Positions 27,601-35,426 are shown, counted from the stretch's first letter. The stretch is DNA of 64,000 nt from Saccharothrix sp. NRRL B-16348 (GCF_001280085.1 NZ_LGED01000194.1:124001-188000), one strand, 5' to 3'. Translations and numbers: made by a program. Notes: generated by a model from the sequence alone, not told the origin.

Positions 27601-27905
27601 CCGGCGCCGCCCAGGTGGGGGCGCACGTCCTCGGGCACGGCGTCCGGGGCGCCCAGGTGCACCACGTGGTAGAGGCGCAGTGCCGTCCACAGCTCGGAGG
27701 TGGCTTCCGGGTGGTCGGGGTCGGCGTGGTAGCGGCACCAGTGCAGGCGGGCCAGGGCCAGCGCCTCCTCCGGCGTGCAGCCGCCGTCGGACATCGCCCG
27801 CCGCCAGAGCGGCGCGGCCCCCGTGAGCACGTCGCGGCCGAGGACGGCGTCAACGTCGCCGTGCCGGGTGAACCGCTCGACGCGCCGCAGCACCTCTTCC
27901 AGCAC
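24687..27905 (-). CDS. CHAT-domain caspase-like protease with TPR array
   Basis: About 1072 residues. The N-terminal 650 residues carry CHAT-associated TPR-like repeats of the form GD..DLDEAV...A, each around 50 residues. The C-terminal CHAT domain has the caspase-type dyad: His in AHLSCHGTQDP (near 25095) and Cys in FLSACHTARGAL (near 24970), with GTLWSVDAAGAAAVT after it. CHAT proteases execute cleavage in several bacterial conflict and NTPase-regulated systems. Start is uncertain: GTG 27905 follows a GGGGGTG stretch; GTG 27920 lies eight bases after a predicted start site from TACTCT (27935-27940). The open frame extends further upstream but with shadow-type composition. Confidence 0.85.
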   Translation of the reverse strand: MLEEVLRRVERFTRHGDVDAVLGRDVLTGAAPLWRRAMSDGGCTPEEALALARLHWCRYHADPDHPEATSELWTALRLYHVVHLGAPDAVPEDVRPHLGGAGSIESQFAGPQHWRTRAVTLLQALRDVDDPAKLDEVVDLLGGVVDVYPPDEPRRSADMANLATALQFRGDRTGDLADLDRAVDVARAAARHCLPGSSEEGRRLTTLATVLSSRAHHTGDALDIVEAIQFATQAVRYTRPSDTGYQAVCLTALSGALGVRYELRGDTDDLDQAITHARTALAASDEPLYRSNLAGSLVTRFHASGRMADLDEAVRELTEAVRRTRTDSPFRTSSLANLAHALLVRSERTEDPQDLADADAAARHAVATAGQGHVNLPGAFDVLGRVCLVRYRFTGDPSALDEAVEAFTSAVDHCRPGSPWLSEYQGHLANALADRVVERTSPLIGRRRLELRLVAPNDATAVVGDHEELTRTVELRRQVLAGAGPHDRRRGTHLNDLANTLWLRGLATGDTADRDEAMRCYREAMTYPVSRSFAALNLVRGLPADHVEEIVALCREVAADLSATTSDRAAAAVRWAETAADHALWNTALNGYTAAVDLLGPATTHGLDRVVRERRLARWSGLASEAASCALHAGDPDRALELLEQARGVIWSQLLDAGEGLTALRAVDPEAADRLVELDTALRRRPDDPDPWQRRIADRRLHLAQERDELLDRIRALPGFTHFLRPPRAADLRRAAADGPVVVVNVSQWRGDAIIVTADQVTVLPLRIDHATVLARATRYLVALEEYETTHDPTARVVLNQHLVSILDWLWHEVARPVLDALGPVRRVWWSPAGILALLPLHAAGPRGGPGLLDHVVSSYTPTLRALVECRDRAATTATGFLAVGLTTTPGQPPLPQVLEELDVVARTFPGARVLRDEQATRATVRDALRDAAWAHLSCHGTQDPDSPSDGGIELHDGRLTVADLGEVTARGEFAFLSACHTARGALAVPDEAVTLAGALQYLGWRHVIGTLWSVDAAGAAAVTADVYRELSRDGALDPTDAAVALHHAVRRLRDEHPRQPITWASLVHSGV

Positions 27906-27988
27906 CTGGCACCCCCGCACGACGACGCGCACGTAGAGTAGTCCGACGATGATCGCGGGCGCAGGTGTTCCGCGCGGGGGAGGTCGGG

Positions 27989-28348
27989 TTGAGCAGCGCC
28001 GAGGACCACGCGGCGATGGCGTGGTTGTGCGCCGCGTTGCCGCGCCTGCGGGCCGGTGCGCACGGCGACGAGCTGGTGCTCGCGGGCATCGAGGAGGCGG
28101 AGCGCGAGGTGCGGGACGGCGTTCCGGCCGCGCAGGTGTGCCGCGACCTCGGGTACGACCCGTCGCCGGTGCCGACCAAGTCCGGCGGCCTGCCCGTGCT
28201 GACCGACTTCGGGCTCGACCCGGCCCGGGTGGAGGGCAGTTACCGCTGCCCGACGCGGCGCTGCCCCCGGCGTGCCGACCCGGACGGGAACGGGCGCGAG
28301 CCGCGGTGTGAAGTGTTCGACGCGCCCATGATCCTGCGCGCGGGGTAG
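27989..28348 (+). CDS. Small protein with C-terminal Cys zinc-finger-like motif, divergent from CHAT gene
   Basis: A 119-residue protein. The N-terminal two thirds are helical (AAMAWLCAALPRLRAGAHGDELVLAGIEEAE); the tail holds SYRCPTRRCPRR...PRCEVFDAPM, three cysteines that could bind metal with a histidine or a partner. TTG 27989 is chosen because GGGGGAGG ends about six bases before it; GTG 27965 is an in-frame alternative. Family not recognised. Position, divergent from the CHAT-TPR gene and coupled to a membrane protein, suggests a component or regulator of one conflict module. Confidence 0.7.
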   Translation: MSSAEDHAAMAWLCAALPRLRAGAHGDELVLAGIEEAEREVRDGVPAAQVCRDLGYDPSPVPTKSGGLPVLTDFGLDPARVEGSYRCPTRRCPRRADPDGNGREPRCEVFDAPMILRAG

Positions 28349-28353
28349 CCGGC

Positions 28354-29136
28354 GTGACGACGTTGTTGTCGGAGCTGGGCAAGAAGCTGGCCGACCGCTG
28401 GCTCACCACCCTGGTGCTGCCGGGGCTGCTGTTCGTGGCGGCGGTCGTGGTGGCCCGTCTGCTCGGCCACCGCCACGCCCTGGACACCGCACGGCTGGCC
28501 GCCGAACTCGACCGCGTCACCAGGGGCGTGTCGGCGAAGCCCGCCGTGATCGCGCTCCTGGTCGTCGGCGTCCTCCTCGCCGCCACCGCGGCGGGCCTGC
28601 TCACCCAGGCGGTCGCCGCGGGTGTGCGCCGGACGTGGACCGCGCGCCGCCCGAAGCGGCTGGTCGCGTGGCGGGCGAACCGCGCGGAGGCCGCGCTCGA
28701 CCGCTACCGCCCGGCCAGGCTGACGCCGATCGGCGACCGGTTCCGGCTCGCCGACGAACGCGTGGACGTGCAGTTCGGCCTGTCGGTCGCCTTGGCGTGG
28801 CCGCGGTTGTGGCTGCTGCTCGGCGAGAGCACCGCGGCCGCGTTGACCACCGCGAACGCCCGCTACCGCGCGGCCACCGAGACCACCGCCTGGGGCGTGC
28901 TCTACCTCGCCCTGGGCACGGTCTGGTGGCCCGCCGCGGCGGCGGGCGTCGTCACGGTCGTCGTCGGCTACCGCCGCGCCCGGGTCGGCGGCGCGGTGCT
29001 GGCCGACCTGGTGGAGGCCGTGGTCGACGTCCACCAGCGGCAGCTGGCCGAGGCCGTCGGCGTGGAGCTGCCGCACGGCCGCGTCACCCCGGCGGAGGGG
29101 TTGCGCATCAACGACATCCTGAACAAGCGGGCGTGA
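28354..29136 (+). CDS. Multi-pass membrane protein of the CHAT module
   Basis: A 260-residue protein with hydrophobic segments near residues 18-40 (LTTLVLPGLLFVAAVVVARLL), 65-90 (VIALLVVGVLLAATAAGLL), and 180-210 (WGVLYLALGTVWWPAAAAGVV), plus a shorter one near 140. The cytosolic middle region is basic (RRTWTARRPKRLVAWRANR). GTG start five bases after the zinc-finger gene stop, so co-transcribed. No catalytic motif. Membrane-anchored partners are common in CHAT and NTPase conflict systems; a pore or anchor role is inference. Confidence 0.75.
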   Translation: MTTLLSELGKKLADRWLTTLVLPGLLFVAAVVVARLLGHRHALDTARLAAELDRVTRGVSAKPAVIALLVVGVLLAATAAGLLTQAVAAGVRRTWTARRPKRLVAWRANRAEAALDRYRPARLTPIGDRFRLADERVDVQFGLSVALAWPRLWLLLGESTAAALTTANARYRAATETTAWGVLYLALGTVWWPAAAAGVVTVVVGYRRARVGGAVLADLVEAVVDVHQRQLAEAVGVELPHGRVTPAEGLRINDILNKRA

Positions 29137-29139
29137 CGG

Positions 29140-30456
29140 TCAGGCGGTCGCGTTGACCTCCCGGCGCAGCGCGACGGCGTCCGCCCGGATCCGCTCGGGC
29201 GGTTCGCGGTCGATCAGGACGCGGCGCATCAGAGCGGCAACGGCGGGCTGATGTTCGGGGGTGAAGCCGCGGCGGGTGATCTCCTGGGTGCCGATGCGCA
29301 GGCCGCGCAGCCCCTCGTCGATGCGCTGCCACGGCAGGCTGATGCCGCTGAGGTAGATCCCGGCCTCGCCGAGCAGCACGGCCGCCGCGTCGCCGCCGCC
29401 GAGGGTGAGGGCGTCGATCGCGAGGTGGTGGGAGCGGGTGAAGACGCCGTCGTGGCGGGCGACGTCGAAGCCGTTGTCGGCCAGCGCCGCACCCAGCGCC
29501 TGCGCGTTGGCGATGCACGCCCGCGCGTAGTCGGGGCCGTGTTCGGCCAGTTCGGCGGCGGTGACGGCGAGCGCGCCGAGGCGTCCGGCGTCGTAGTTGG
29601 CGAGCATGCCGGGGTAGGCGACGTTCGAGACGCGTTCGGCCAGCTCGGGGTCGCGGGTGACGACGCAGCCGCCGGACGGGCCGCCGAACGACTTGTAGGT
29701 GGAGAACGTCATCAGGTGCGCGCCCTCGTGCAGCGGGCGCTGGAACTCCCGGCCTGCGACGAGCCCGGCCATGTGGGAGGCGTCGTAGACGAGGACCGCG
29801 CCGACCTCGTCGGCCGCCGCGCGCACCGCGGCGACGTCGTGCGGGAACAGCATCAGGCTCGCGCCGATCACCACGATCCGCGGCCGGTGCACCCGCAGGA
29901 ACCCGGGCAGCGTCGCGTAGTCGATGTCCAGCTCGTCGGGCAGGTACGGCAGGTCGACCACGGTCAGGCCGCGGATCGCGGGCACGCCCTGGGCGTGGTG
30001 GCTGGCGTGGCCGCCGGCGAACTCGGGCAGCACCGCGATCTTGTCGCCGGCGCGGGCGAACGCGGTGTAGACGGCGAGGTTGGCCAGGGTGGCGCTCTGC
30101 AGCCGGACCTCGGCGAACCGGCCTTCCATGAGGGACGCGACGAGCATCGGCGCGAGGACTTCGAGGGTGTCCAGGTGGTCGAGGCCGACCTGGTACTTCT
30201 CGCCGGGCCAGCCCATGCTGGGCCGGCTGGACACGGTGGCCCGCACGGTCGCCGCGGCGGCGGGGCTGAGCACGTTGGTGCCCGCGTAGAGCACGATCCC
30301 GTCGTCGTCGACCTGGGCGGCGTGCGCTTCGAGGGCCTTGCCGACGGCGGCCGCGACGCCGGCGGCGGTCAGGTCGGCGGAGACGGCGGCCTCGACCTCG
30401 GCGAGCCTGCGTTGCGCCTGCGGTGAGGCCCAGGGTGCGATCCTGCTGTTCGTCAC
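29140..30456 (-). CDS. Serine hydroxymethyltransferase-like PLP enzyme
   Basis: A 438-residue fold-type I PLP enzyme of the GlyA group. SMGWPGEKYQVGLDHLDTLE (about 80-99) corresponds to the SHMT substrate loop, VYDASHMAGLV (223-233) to its DMAHIAGL motif, and FSTYKSFGGPSGG supplies the PLP lysine near residue 255. It diverges from housekeeping GlyA in many positions, so threonine aldolase, alpha-methylserine hydroxymethyltransferase or a specialised aldol enzyme are possible. GTG start with TAGCGT eight bases upstream. Divergent from a PucR regulator 75 bases away, which probably controls it. Confidence 0.82.
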   Translation of the reverse strand: MTNSRIAPWASPQAQRRLAEVEAAVSADLTAAGVAAAVGKALEAHAAQVDDDGIVLYAGTNVLSPAAAATVRATVSSRPSMGWPGEKYQVGLDHLDTLEVLAPMLVASLMEGRFAEVRLQSATLANLAVYTAFARAGDKIAVLPEFAGGHASHHAQGVPAIRGLTVVDLPYLPDELDIDYATLPGFLRVHRPRIVVIGASLMLFPHDVAAVRAAADEVGAVLVYDASHMAGLVAGREFQRPLHEGAHLMTFSTYKSFGGPSGGCVVTRDPELAERVSNVAYPGMLANYDAGRLGALAVTAAELAEHGPDYARACIANAQALGAALADNGFDVARHDGVFTRSHHLAIDALTLGGGDAAAVLLGEAGIYLSGISLPWQRIDEGLRGLRIGTQEITRRGFTPEHQPAVAALMRRVLIDREPPERIRADAVALRREVNATA

Positions 30457-30531
30457 GATCGATCACGCTAGGGCGTCGGCGTCGGGTGGGGCGACCGTCC
30501 GGGGACTGGAGTTGTTCCTACAGTTGTCGGA

Positions 30532-31374
30532 ATGCAGGAGCTGCTGGACGAGCTGTCCCGGGTGCTGGGACGCGGGGTGTCGGTGGACGACGTGGCGGGC
30601 CGGGTGGTCGCGCACAGCGCCCAGACCGACGACGTGGACCAGGCGCGGGTGCGGGCGATCCTGACCCGGCGGGTGCCCGCGGACGTCGCGGCGTGGCAGG
30701 AGCAGCACGGCGTGGCGACCGCGACGGGGCCGGTGCGGGTGCCGGGGAACGCGGCGTTGGGGTTCGAGCAGCGGGTCGGTTTCCCGTTGCGGCACAACGG
30801 GGTGCTGGTCGGCTACCTGTGGGTGCTCGGCGACGTGCCGGAGCTGGACCTGGGTGGGCGGTTGGCGGCGTTGGCGGCGCAGGTGCCCGCCGGTGAGCGG
30901 GCGCCGGTGCGGGTGGTGGTGGCGTTGGAGCCGCGGGTGGTGCGCACGGTGCCCGCCGCCGACGCCCTGCCGGACCTGCCGGGTCACGTCGGGGTGAGCG
31001 ACCCGCACCCGCCGGACCGGACGGGCGCGGCGTACCAGCAGGCGTTGGCGGCGGCGGAGCTGGCGCGGCTGGACCCGGCGTTGCCGGATCGGGTGCGGTG
31101 GTCCGAACTGGGCGCGTACCGGCTGCTGCTCGGCGCGTCGCCGGACGAGGTGCTGGCCGGGCTGTCGGACGTGCTGCTGCGGACGTTGGAGGTGTACCTG
31201 GACTGCGGCTGCGAGGTGCGCGTCGCGGCGGAACGCCTGCACCTGCACCGCACCAGCCTGTACTACCGGCTGGGCCGGATCGCCGAGCTGACCGGCCGCG
31301 ACCTGTCCGACGGCGGCGCCCGGCTGGAGCTGCACCTGGCGCTCAAGCTCGTCCGGTTGGCGCGGCGTCCGTAA
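30532..31374 (+). CDS. PucR-type transcriptional regulator (C-terminal HTH_30)
   Basis: A 280-residue regulator. The C-terminal HTH reads LLRTLEVYLDCGCEVRVAAERLHLHRTSLYYRLGRIAELTG (described in parts: LYYRLGRI is the recognition helix), as in PucR/CdaR family activators. The N-terminal half is an uncharacterised sensor-like region. TACAGT (30519-30524) ends seven bases before the ATG and no ribosome binding site is visible, so translation is probably leaderless. Divergent from the SHMT-like gene. Confidence 0.87.
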   Translation: MQELLDELSRVLGRGVSVDDVAGRVVAHSAQTDDVDQARVRAILTRRVPADVAAWQEQHGVATATGPVRVPGNAALGFEQRVGFPLRHNGVLVGYLWVLGDVPELDLGGRLAALAAQVPAGERAPVRVVVALEPRVVRTVPAADALPDLPGHVGVSDPHPPDRTGAAYQQALAAAELARLDPALPDRVRWSELGAYRLLLGASPDEVLAGLSDVLLRTLEVYLDCGCEVRVAAERLHLHRTSLYYRLGRIAELTGRDLSDGGARLELHLALKLVRLARRP

Positions 31375-31384
31375 GGTCGGTGTC

Positions 31385-32017
31385 GTGCTCCTGTGGATCA
31401 ACGGCCCGTTCGGCGGCGGCAAGACCCAGACCGCGCACGAGCTCCAGCGGCGGCTGCCGGGCAGCTTCCTCAGCGACCCCGAGCACGTCGGGTTCGCCCT
31501 GCGCCGGATGACGCCGCCCGCGCTGCGCGGCGACTTCCAGGACCTGGTGTCGTGGCGGCGGGGCGTGGTCGAGGTGCTGGACCGGGCGTTGACCGGCCAC
31601 GACGGGGTGATCGTGGTGCCGATGACGGTGGTGGAGCCCGCCTACTTCCGGGAGATCGTCGGCGGGTTGCGCGACCGCGGCCACGACGTGCGGCACTTCG
31701 CGTTGCTGGCCGAGCGGGAGACGGTGGTGCGGCGGCTGCGGGAACGCGTTTTCGGGCACGCGGCGCAGGTCGTGCTCGGCAAGGACGTGCCGCTGCGGCG
31801 GGAGAGCTTCGCGCTGCGGGTGCTGGACCGCTGCCTGGAACGGCTGCGCGAGCCGGAGTTCGCCGAGCACGTGTGGACCGACCACATCACGGTGCCGCAG
31901 GTCGCGGACCGCATCGCCGCGTCGGCCGGGCTCACGTTGGCGCCGAACACCGACAGCCGGCTGCGCGGCCGGGTGCGGCGGACGTGGACTTCGGTGAAGC
32001 ACATCCGCTTCGACTAG
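31385..32017 (+). CDS. TmrB-like ATP-binding protein (tunicamycin resistance family)
   Basis: A 210-residue P-loop protein with Walker A NGPFGGGKTQTA at residues 5-16. It parallels Bacillus TmrB along its length: MLLWINGPFGGGKTQTAHEL, SDPEHVGFALRRMTPP, VPMTVVEPAYFREI, FALLAERETVVRRLRER, LTLAPNTDSRLRG and a C-terminal KHIRFD. TmrB is a membrane-associated ATP-binding protein that protects against tunicamycin. GTG start 11 bases after the PucR stop, same strand. Either self-protection or a housekeeping P-loop kinase-like role is possible; substrate not shown. Confidence 0.82.
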   Translation: MLLWINGPFGGGKTQTAHELQRRLPGSFLSDPEHVGFALRRMTPPALRGDFQDLVSWRRGVVEVLDRALTGHDGVIVVPMTVVEPAYFREIVGGLRDRGHDVRHFALLAERETVVRRLRERVFGHAAQVVLGKDVPLRRESFALRVLDRCLERLREPEFAEHVWTDHITVPQVADRIAASAGLTLAPNTDSRLRGRVRRTWTSVKHIRFD

Positions 32018-32083
32018 CGGCACGATCCGGCGGCCCCGACACGATAGGGTGATCAACTTCTCTGACCGCTGTCAAGGAGTGCC

Positions 32084-32509
32084 GTGCCCGATCTCGGCTT
32101 GTTGCTGTACTTACCGCACCGCGAGCTGGAGAACCGGGTGTTCGCCGCCCTGGCGGAGGCGGGGTTCGACGACGTGACGCCCGCGCAGGCGCGGGTGTTC
32201 CACCGGATCGACCCGGACGGCTCGCGGCTGACGGAGCTGGCGGAGGCCGCCCGGATCACCAAGCAGACCGCCGGGTTCCTGGTCGACCAGCTCGAACGCG
32301 CCGGTTACGTGGAGCGCGGCCCGGACCCCACCGACGCGCGGGCCCGGCTGATCCGGGTCGCCGAACGAGGGCGCGCGGCGGTCCCGGTCTGCCTGGCCGC
32401 GATCGCGGAGGTGCAGCGGGAGTGGACCGCGCACCTGGGCCGGCCGCGGATGGCGGCGCTGCTGGACGCGCTGACCAGGTTGCGCGAGATCACCGACCCG
32501 GGCCGGTAG
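32084..32509 (+). CDS. MarR-family transcriptional regulator
   Basis: A 141-residue MarR protein: helix RLTELAEAARITKQTAGFLVDQLERAGYVERG and wing PDPTDARARLIRVAERG. GTG start has AAGGAG four bases upstream. The 67-base gap before it contains an imperfect TGAC/GTCA dyad near 32062-32073 that may be its operator. Target genes unknown. Its last 20 bases overlap the 3' end of the convergent membrane protein gene. Confidence 0.88.
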   Translation: MPDLGLLLYLPHRELENRVFAALAEAGFDDVTPAQARVFHRIDPDGSRLTELAEAARITKQTAGFLVDQLERAGYVERGPDPTDARARLIRVAERGRAAVPVCLAAIAEVQREWTAHLGRPRMAALLDALTRLREITDPGR

Positions 32510-33383
32510 CGGCCGGGCAGGTCGGCGGGCGCGGCTGCTCGCCGTGGCCCAGCTCGACGCGGATGTCGTCGTTGTCGGCGAGGACGACCACGGTGCCGCG
32601 GTCGCGGGTCCAGCCGTCGGACACCAGGAAGTACTTGGCCCCGACCTTGGTGAGCAGGCGCAGGCCCAGGTAGCGGAACCGGTAGCGGGAGCCGTCGGCG
32701 GGCAGGGGTTCCTCGCAGGCGCCGGGCGCGGTGATGTGCAGGCGTTCCCGGGCGTAGACGACGACGGCGGTCTGCCCGCGCACGTCCTCGGCGTAGGCGC
32801 GGGCCAGTTCGACGCCCCGGACCTCGGCGTAGTTGCCCGCCGACCAGAACAGCGAGAGCGACACGACGGCGAAGACCAGCACCCTGGTCCACGTCGGGTG
32901 CTCGTCGGGGCGGCGCAGGCGGCTCGCGTACAGCGACAGCAGGATCCCGCCGCCGACCGCGAGCGGGAACGCGTAGAAGCTGGTGACCGGGAACAGCAGC
33001 CCGAGCGCCACGGTCACGGCGGGCAGGATCAGCCAGGCCAGCGACAGCACCACCGACAGCGCCCGTGCGCGGCTGCCGGGCCGGTCGCTCGCCGCGCGGA
33101 CGCGGGGCTCCAGCCACCGGCAGACCAGGGCGATCCCGACGACGACCGCCAGCAGCAGGAAAACCGGTCCGACGCTGCGCAGCACGTAGTCCGTGGTGGA
33201 CATGCCCAGCACGGAGCTGTCGATGCCCAGCTCGCGGGCCTGCACGTCGCTGCGCCGCCAGCCGAAGTACACCAGCAGGCCGGTGAGCACGGTGACGTTG
33301 GCCAACGCCTCACCGACCCGCTGCACCGCGTCCGGCTGGCCGGAGCCCTTGTCGGGCGCGTCCCGGTCGGCCGGGCTGGTCAT
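32490..33383 (-). CDS. Multi-pass membrane protein with extracytoplasmic domain
   Basis: A 297-residue protein. After a short polar N-terminus there are five or so membrane helices (VTVLTGLLVYFGW, VGPVFLLLAVVVGIALVC, ALSVVLSLAWLILPAVTVALGLLF, FPLAVGGGILLSLYA, VLVFAVVSLSLFWSAGN), then a soluble domain of about 110 residues (ELARAYAEDVRGQTAVVVYARERL to the end). Family unknown to me. ATG overlaps the lipoprotein stop (ATGA), so the two probably act together at the cell surface. Confidence 0.78.
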   Translation of the reverse strand: MTSPADRDAPDKGSGQPDAVQRVGEALANVTVLTGLLVYFGWRRSDVQARELGIDSSVLGMSTTDYVLRSVGPVFLLLAVVVGIALVCRWLEPRVRAASDRPGSRARALSVVLSLAWLILPAVTVALGLLFPVTSFYAFPLAVGGGILLSLYASRLRRPDEHPTWTRVLVFAVVSLSLFWSAGNYAEVRGVELARAYAEDVRGQTAVVVYARERLHITAPGACEEPLPADGSRYRFRYLGLRLLTKVGAKYFLVSDGWTRDRGTVVVLADNDDIRVELGHGEQPRPPTCPAATGPGR

Positions 33384-34045
33384 GACGTCGTCGTGGTCGT
33401 GGTGGTGGTCGTCGTGCGGGTGGTGGTGGTCGTGGTCGTCGTGGTCGTGCCTGTCGGAGTGGTGGTGGTCGTGGTGGTGTCGGTGCGCGGGTCGGCGCGG
33501 TCCGTGTCGTCCGGCCACCTCGGCGGCCGGCCCTCGGCGCACGGGAAGCTCTCGGGCGCCTGCTGCTCCAGGACGCTGCGCACGGCCTGGTAGGTCGCGC
33601 AGTCGACCTCGCCGCTGCCGTCGGAGCCGCGGTTCATCGCCCAGCCGTACCGGGAGGCGCGGTCGAACATCGCGCGCCCGGCCGATTCCCGGCCCCCGCA
33701 CAGGTGGACCCCGGCCTGGTAGAGCAGGACGTTGCGCGGGCTCGTCATCGAGCTCCACTGGTCGTCCAGGATCGCCTGGGCCTCCGCGCAGGCTCGAGCC
33801 TTCAGTGCCGTGTACACGTTGTCCTCCGGGAAGCTCGGCGAGTCCGGTCCCTCGGGGAGGAACCAGCCGTACCGGGTGCCTCCCTTGGTGGTGGTCGTGT
33901 CCGAACCGGTGCCGGTGTGTCGGGTGGTGGTCGTCGGGTCGGTCGCGGTGTCGCCGCCCGGGCGGTCGAACACCCCGCTCTCGCACGAGGTGACGCCGAC
34001 GACGATCGCCACCGCCACTGCTCCTCTGGTGATTCGCGCCCACAT
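33380..34045 (-). CDS. Secreted lipoprotein with Thr-rich linker and polythreonine C-terminus
   Basis: A 221-residue protein with a type II signal peptide: MWARITRG, hydrophobic VAVAIVVGV, lipobox VTSC (Cys at about residue 21). A Thr-rich linker leads to a folded region with four cysteines (ARACAEAQ, VHLCGGR, VDCATYQ, FPCAEGR) and ends in a polythreonine tail. ATG 34045 is chosen over an upstream GTG because AAGGAGG precedes it and because it begins the signal peptide. Overlaps the membrane protein gene. Function unknown. Confidence 0.85.
   Translation of the reverse strand: MWARITRGAVAVAIVVGVTSCESGVFDRPGGDTATDPTTTTRHTGTGSDTTTTKGGTRYGWFLPEGPDSPSFPEDNVYTALKARACAEAQAILDDQWSSMTSPRNVLLYQAGVHLCGGRESAGRAMFDRASRYGWAMNRGSDGSGEVDCATYQAVRSVLEQQAPESFPCAEGRPPRWPDDTDRADPRTDTTTTTTTPTGTTTTTTTTTTRTTTTTTTTTTS
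33383..33481 (-). repeat. ACC/ACG codon repeat encoding a polythreonine tail
   Basis: 33 codons, 28 of them Thr including two uninterrupted runs of ten, broken only by Asp, Pro, Gly, Arg and a final Ser. On the plus strand it appears as alternating GTC/GTG triplets. Such a tract is prone to slippage and would give an O-glycosylatable, extended wall-spanning tail. Confidence 0.9.
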
Positions 34046-34139
34046 GAGCCGGCCTCCTTCACCATCACTCCCCGAGCTAGGAGGGTGATGCGAAGGGTGG
34101 GGATACGCGGGCCCATGCACCCGATCGTGTGGACGAGGG

Positions 34140-35426
34140 TTACGAGGACAGGAACCGGTCGAGGACGCGGGCGCCGAAGCGGAGGCCGTCCACGGGCACG
34201 CGCTCGTCCACGCCGTGCGGCATTGCGCGGTAGTCGTAGCCGGCGGGCAGGGACAGCGGGGCGAAGCCGTAGCAGTCGATGCCCAGCCTGCTGAACGCCT
34301 TGGCGTCCGTGCCGCCGCCCATGCAGTAGGGCACGACCACGGCCTCGGGGTCCTCGGCGCGCAGGGCGGCGGCCATCGCGTCGAACCACGGCGAGTCGAT
34401 CGGCGCCTGCACGGGCGGTTCGTCGGCGATGAACTCGCGCCGCACGTCCGGGCCGAGGGCGGCGTCGATCGAGGCCAGCAGCTCGTCCGTAGTGCCGGGC
34501 AGGGTGCGCACGTCCAGTTCGGCGGTGGCGCTGCCGGGGATGACGTTCACCTTGTACCCGGCCTGCAGCACGGTGGGGGTGGCGCTGTTGCGGACGGTGT
34601 TCTCCACCAGCCGGGCGGCGGGCCCGAACCGGGCGATGGTGGCGTCGACGTCGGACAGGTCGACCGGCACGTCGAGCGCGGCGCCGACCCGTTCGATGAA
34701 CGCCCGCACGGTCGGGGTGAGCCGCACGGGGTGCTCGATCGCGGCGACGCGGGTGAGCGCGGCGAGGAGCTTGACCACGGCGTTGTCGTCGTTGCGGCGG
34801 GAGCCGTGCCCGGCGCGCCCGGTGGCGGTGAGCCGCAGGTGGGAGGTGCCGCGTTCGGCGGTGCCGATGGGGTAGACGCGGTGGTCGCCGACGGGGTAGG
34901 AGTAGCCGCCGGACTCGCTGATCGCGGTGGTGCAGCCGGCGAAGAAGTCGCGGTGGTGGTCGACCAGCCACTGGGCGCCGAACTCGCCCTGGTCCTCCTC
35001 GTCGGCGACGAACGCGAGCACGATGTCGCGGCGCGGCCGTCGTCCTTCGCGGGACCAGTCGCCCAGCACGGCCAGGACCATGGCGATCATGTCCTTCATG
35101 TCGACCGCGCCGCGGCCCCACAGGTAGCCGTCGCGCTGGACGCCGGCGAACGGCGGCACGCTCCACTCGGCGGCGTCGGCGGGCACCACGTCGAGGTGCG
35201 CCTGCACGAGCAGCGCGGGCAGGTCCGGTTCCGTGCCGGGCACGCGGGCCAGCACGTTGCCGCGGCGTGGCGCGGGTTCGAGCACGGTGGCCTGCACGCC
35301 GACGGCGTCCAGGTGCGCGGCGACGAACTCGGCGGCCTCCCGTTCGCCGGCGGACTCGCCGCCGCCGCGGTTGGTGGTGTCGAACCGCAGCAGCGCGGCG
35401 CACAGGTCGACGACGTCCTCAGCCAT
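34140..35426 (-). CDS. M20-family metallopeptidase / amidohydrolase
   Basis: A 428-residue dizinc peptidase of the ArgE/DapE/CPG2 group. Metal ligands: His in VQAHLDVVP (about residue 75), Asp in GRGAVDMKD (about 108), catalytic Glu pair in VADEEDQGEFG (about 142-143), and a C-terminal His in MPHGVDERV. The inserted dimerisation domain spans about 190-310. Its start overlaps the M55 peptidase stop by eight bases. Together with M55 and the divergent oligopeptide importer it likely completes degradation of imported peptides. Confidence 0.88.
   Translation of the reverse strand: MAEDVVDLCAALLRFDTTNRGGGESAGEREAAEFVAAHLDAVGVQATVLEPAPRRGNVLARVPGTEPDLPALLVQAHLDVVPADAAEWSVPPFAGVQRDGYLWGRGAVDMKDMIAMVLAVLGDWSREGRRPRRDIVLAFVADEEDQGEFGAQWLVDHHRDFFAGCTTAISESGGYSYPVGDHRVYPIGTAERGTSHLRLTATGRAGHGSRRNDDNAVVKLLAALTRVAAIEHPVRLTPTVRAFIERVGAALDVPVDLSDVDATIARFGPAARLVENTVRNSATPTVLQAGYKVNVIPGSATAELDVRTLPGTTDELLASIDAALGPDVRREFIADEPPVQAPIDSPWFDAMAAALRAEDPEAVVVPYCMGGGTDAKAFSRLGIDCYGFAPLSLPAGYDYRAMPHGVDERVPVDGLRFGARVLDRFLSS

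Noticed and set aside
27906..28604. Upstream extension of the CHAT protein frame to 28604
   Set aside because: The extra residues are Arg/Pro/Ala-rich, overlap two convincing plus-strand genes, and lack repeats or motifs; they are a shadow of the plus-strand coding region.
33383..33481. GTG/GTC triplet repeats considered as a satellite or non-coding repeat
   Set aside because: They are the complement of threonine codons in a gene with signal peptide, ribosome binding site and a coupled neighbour.
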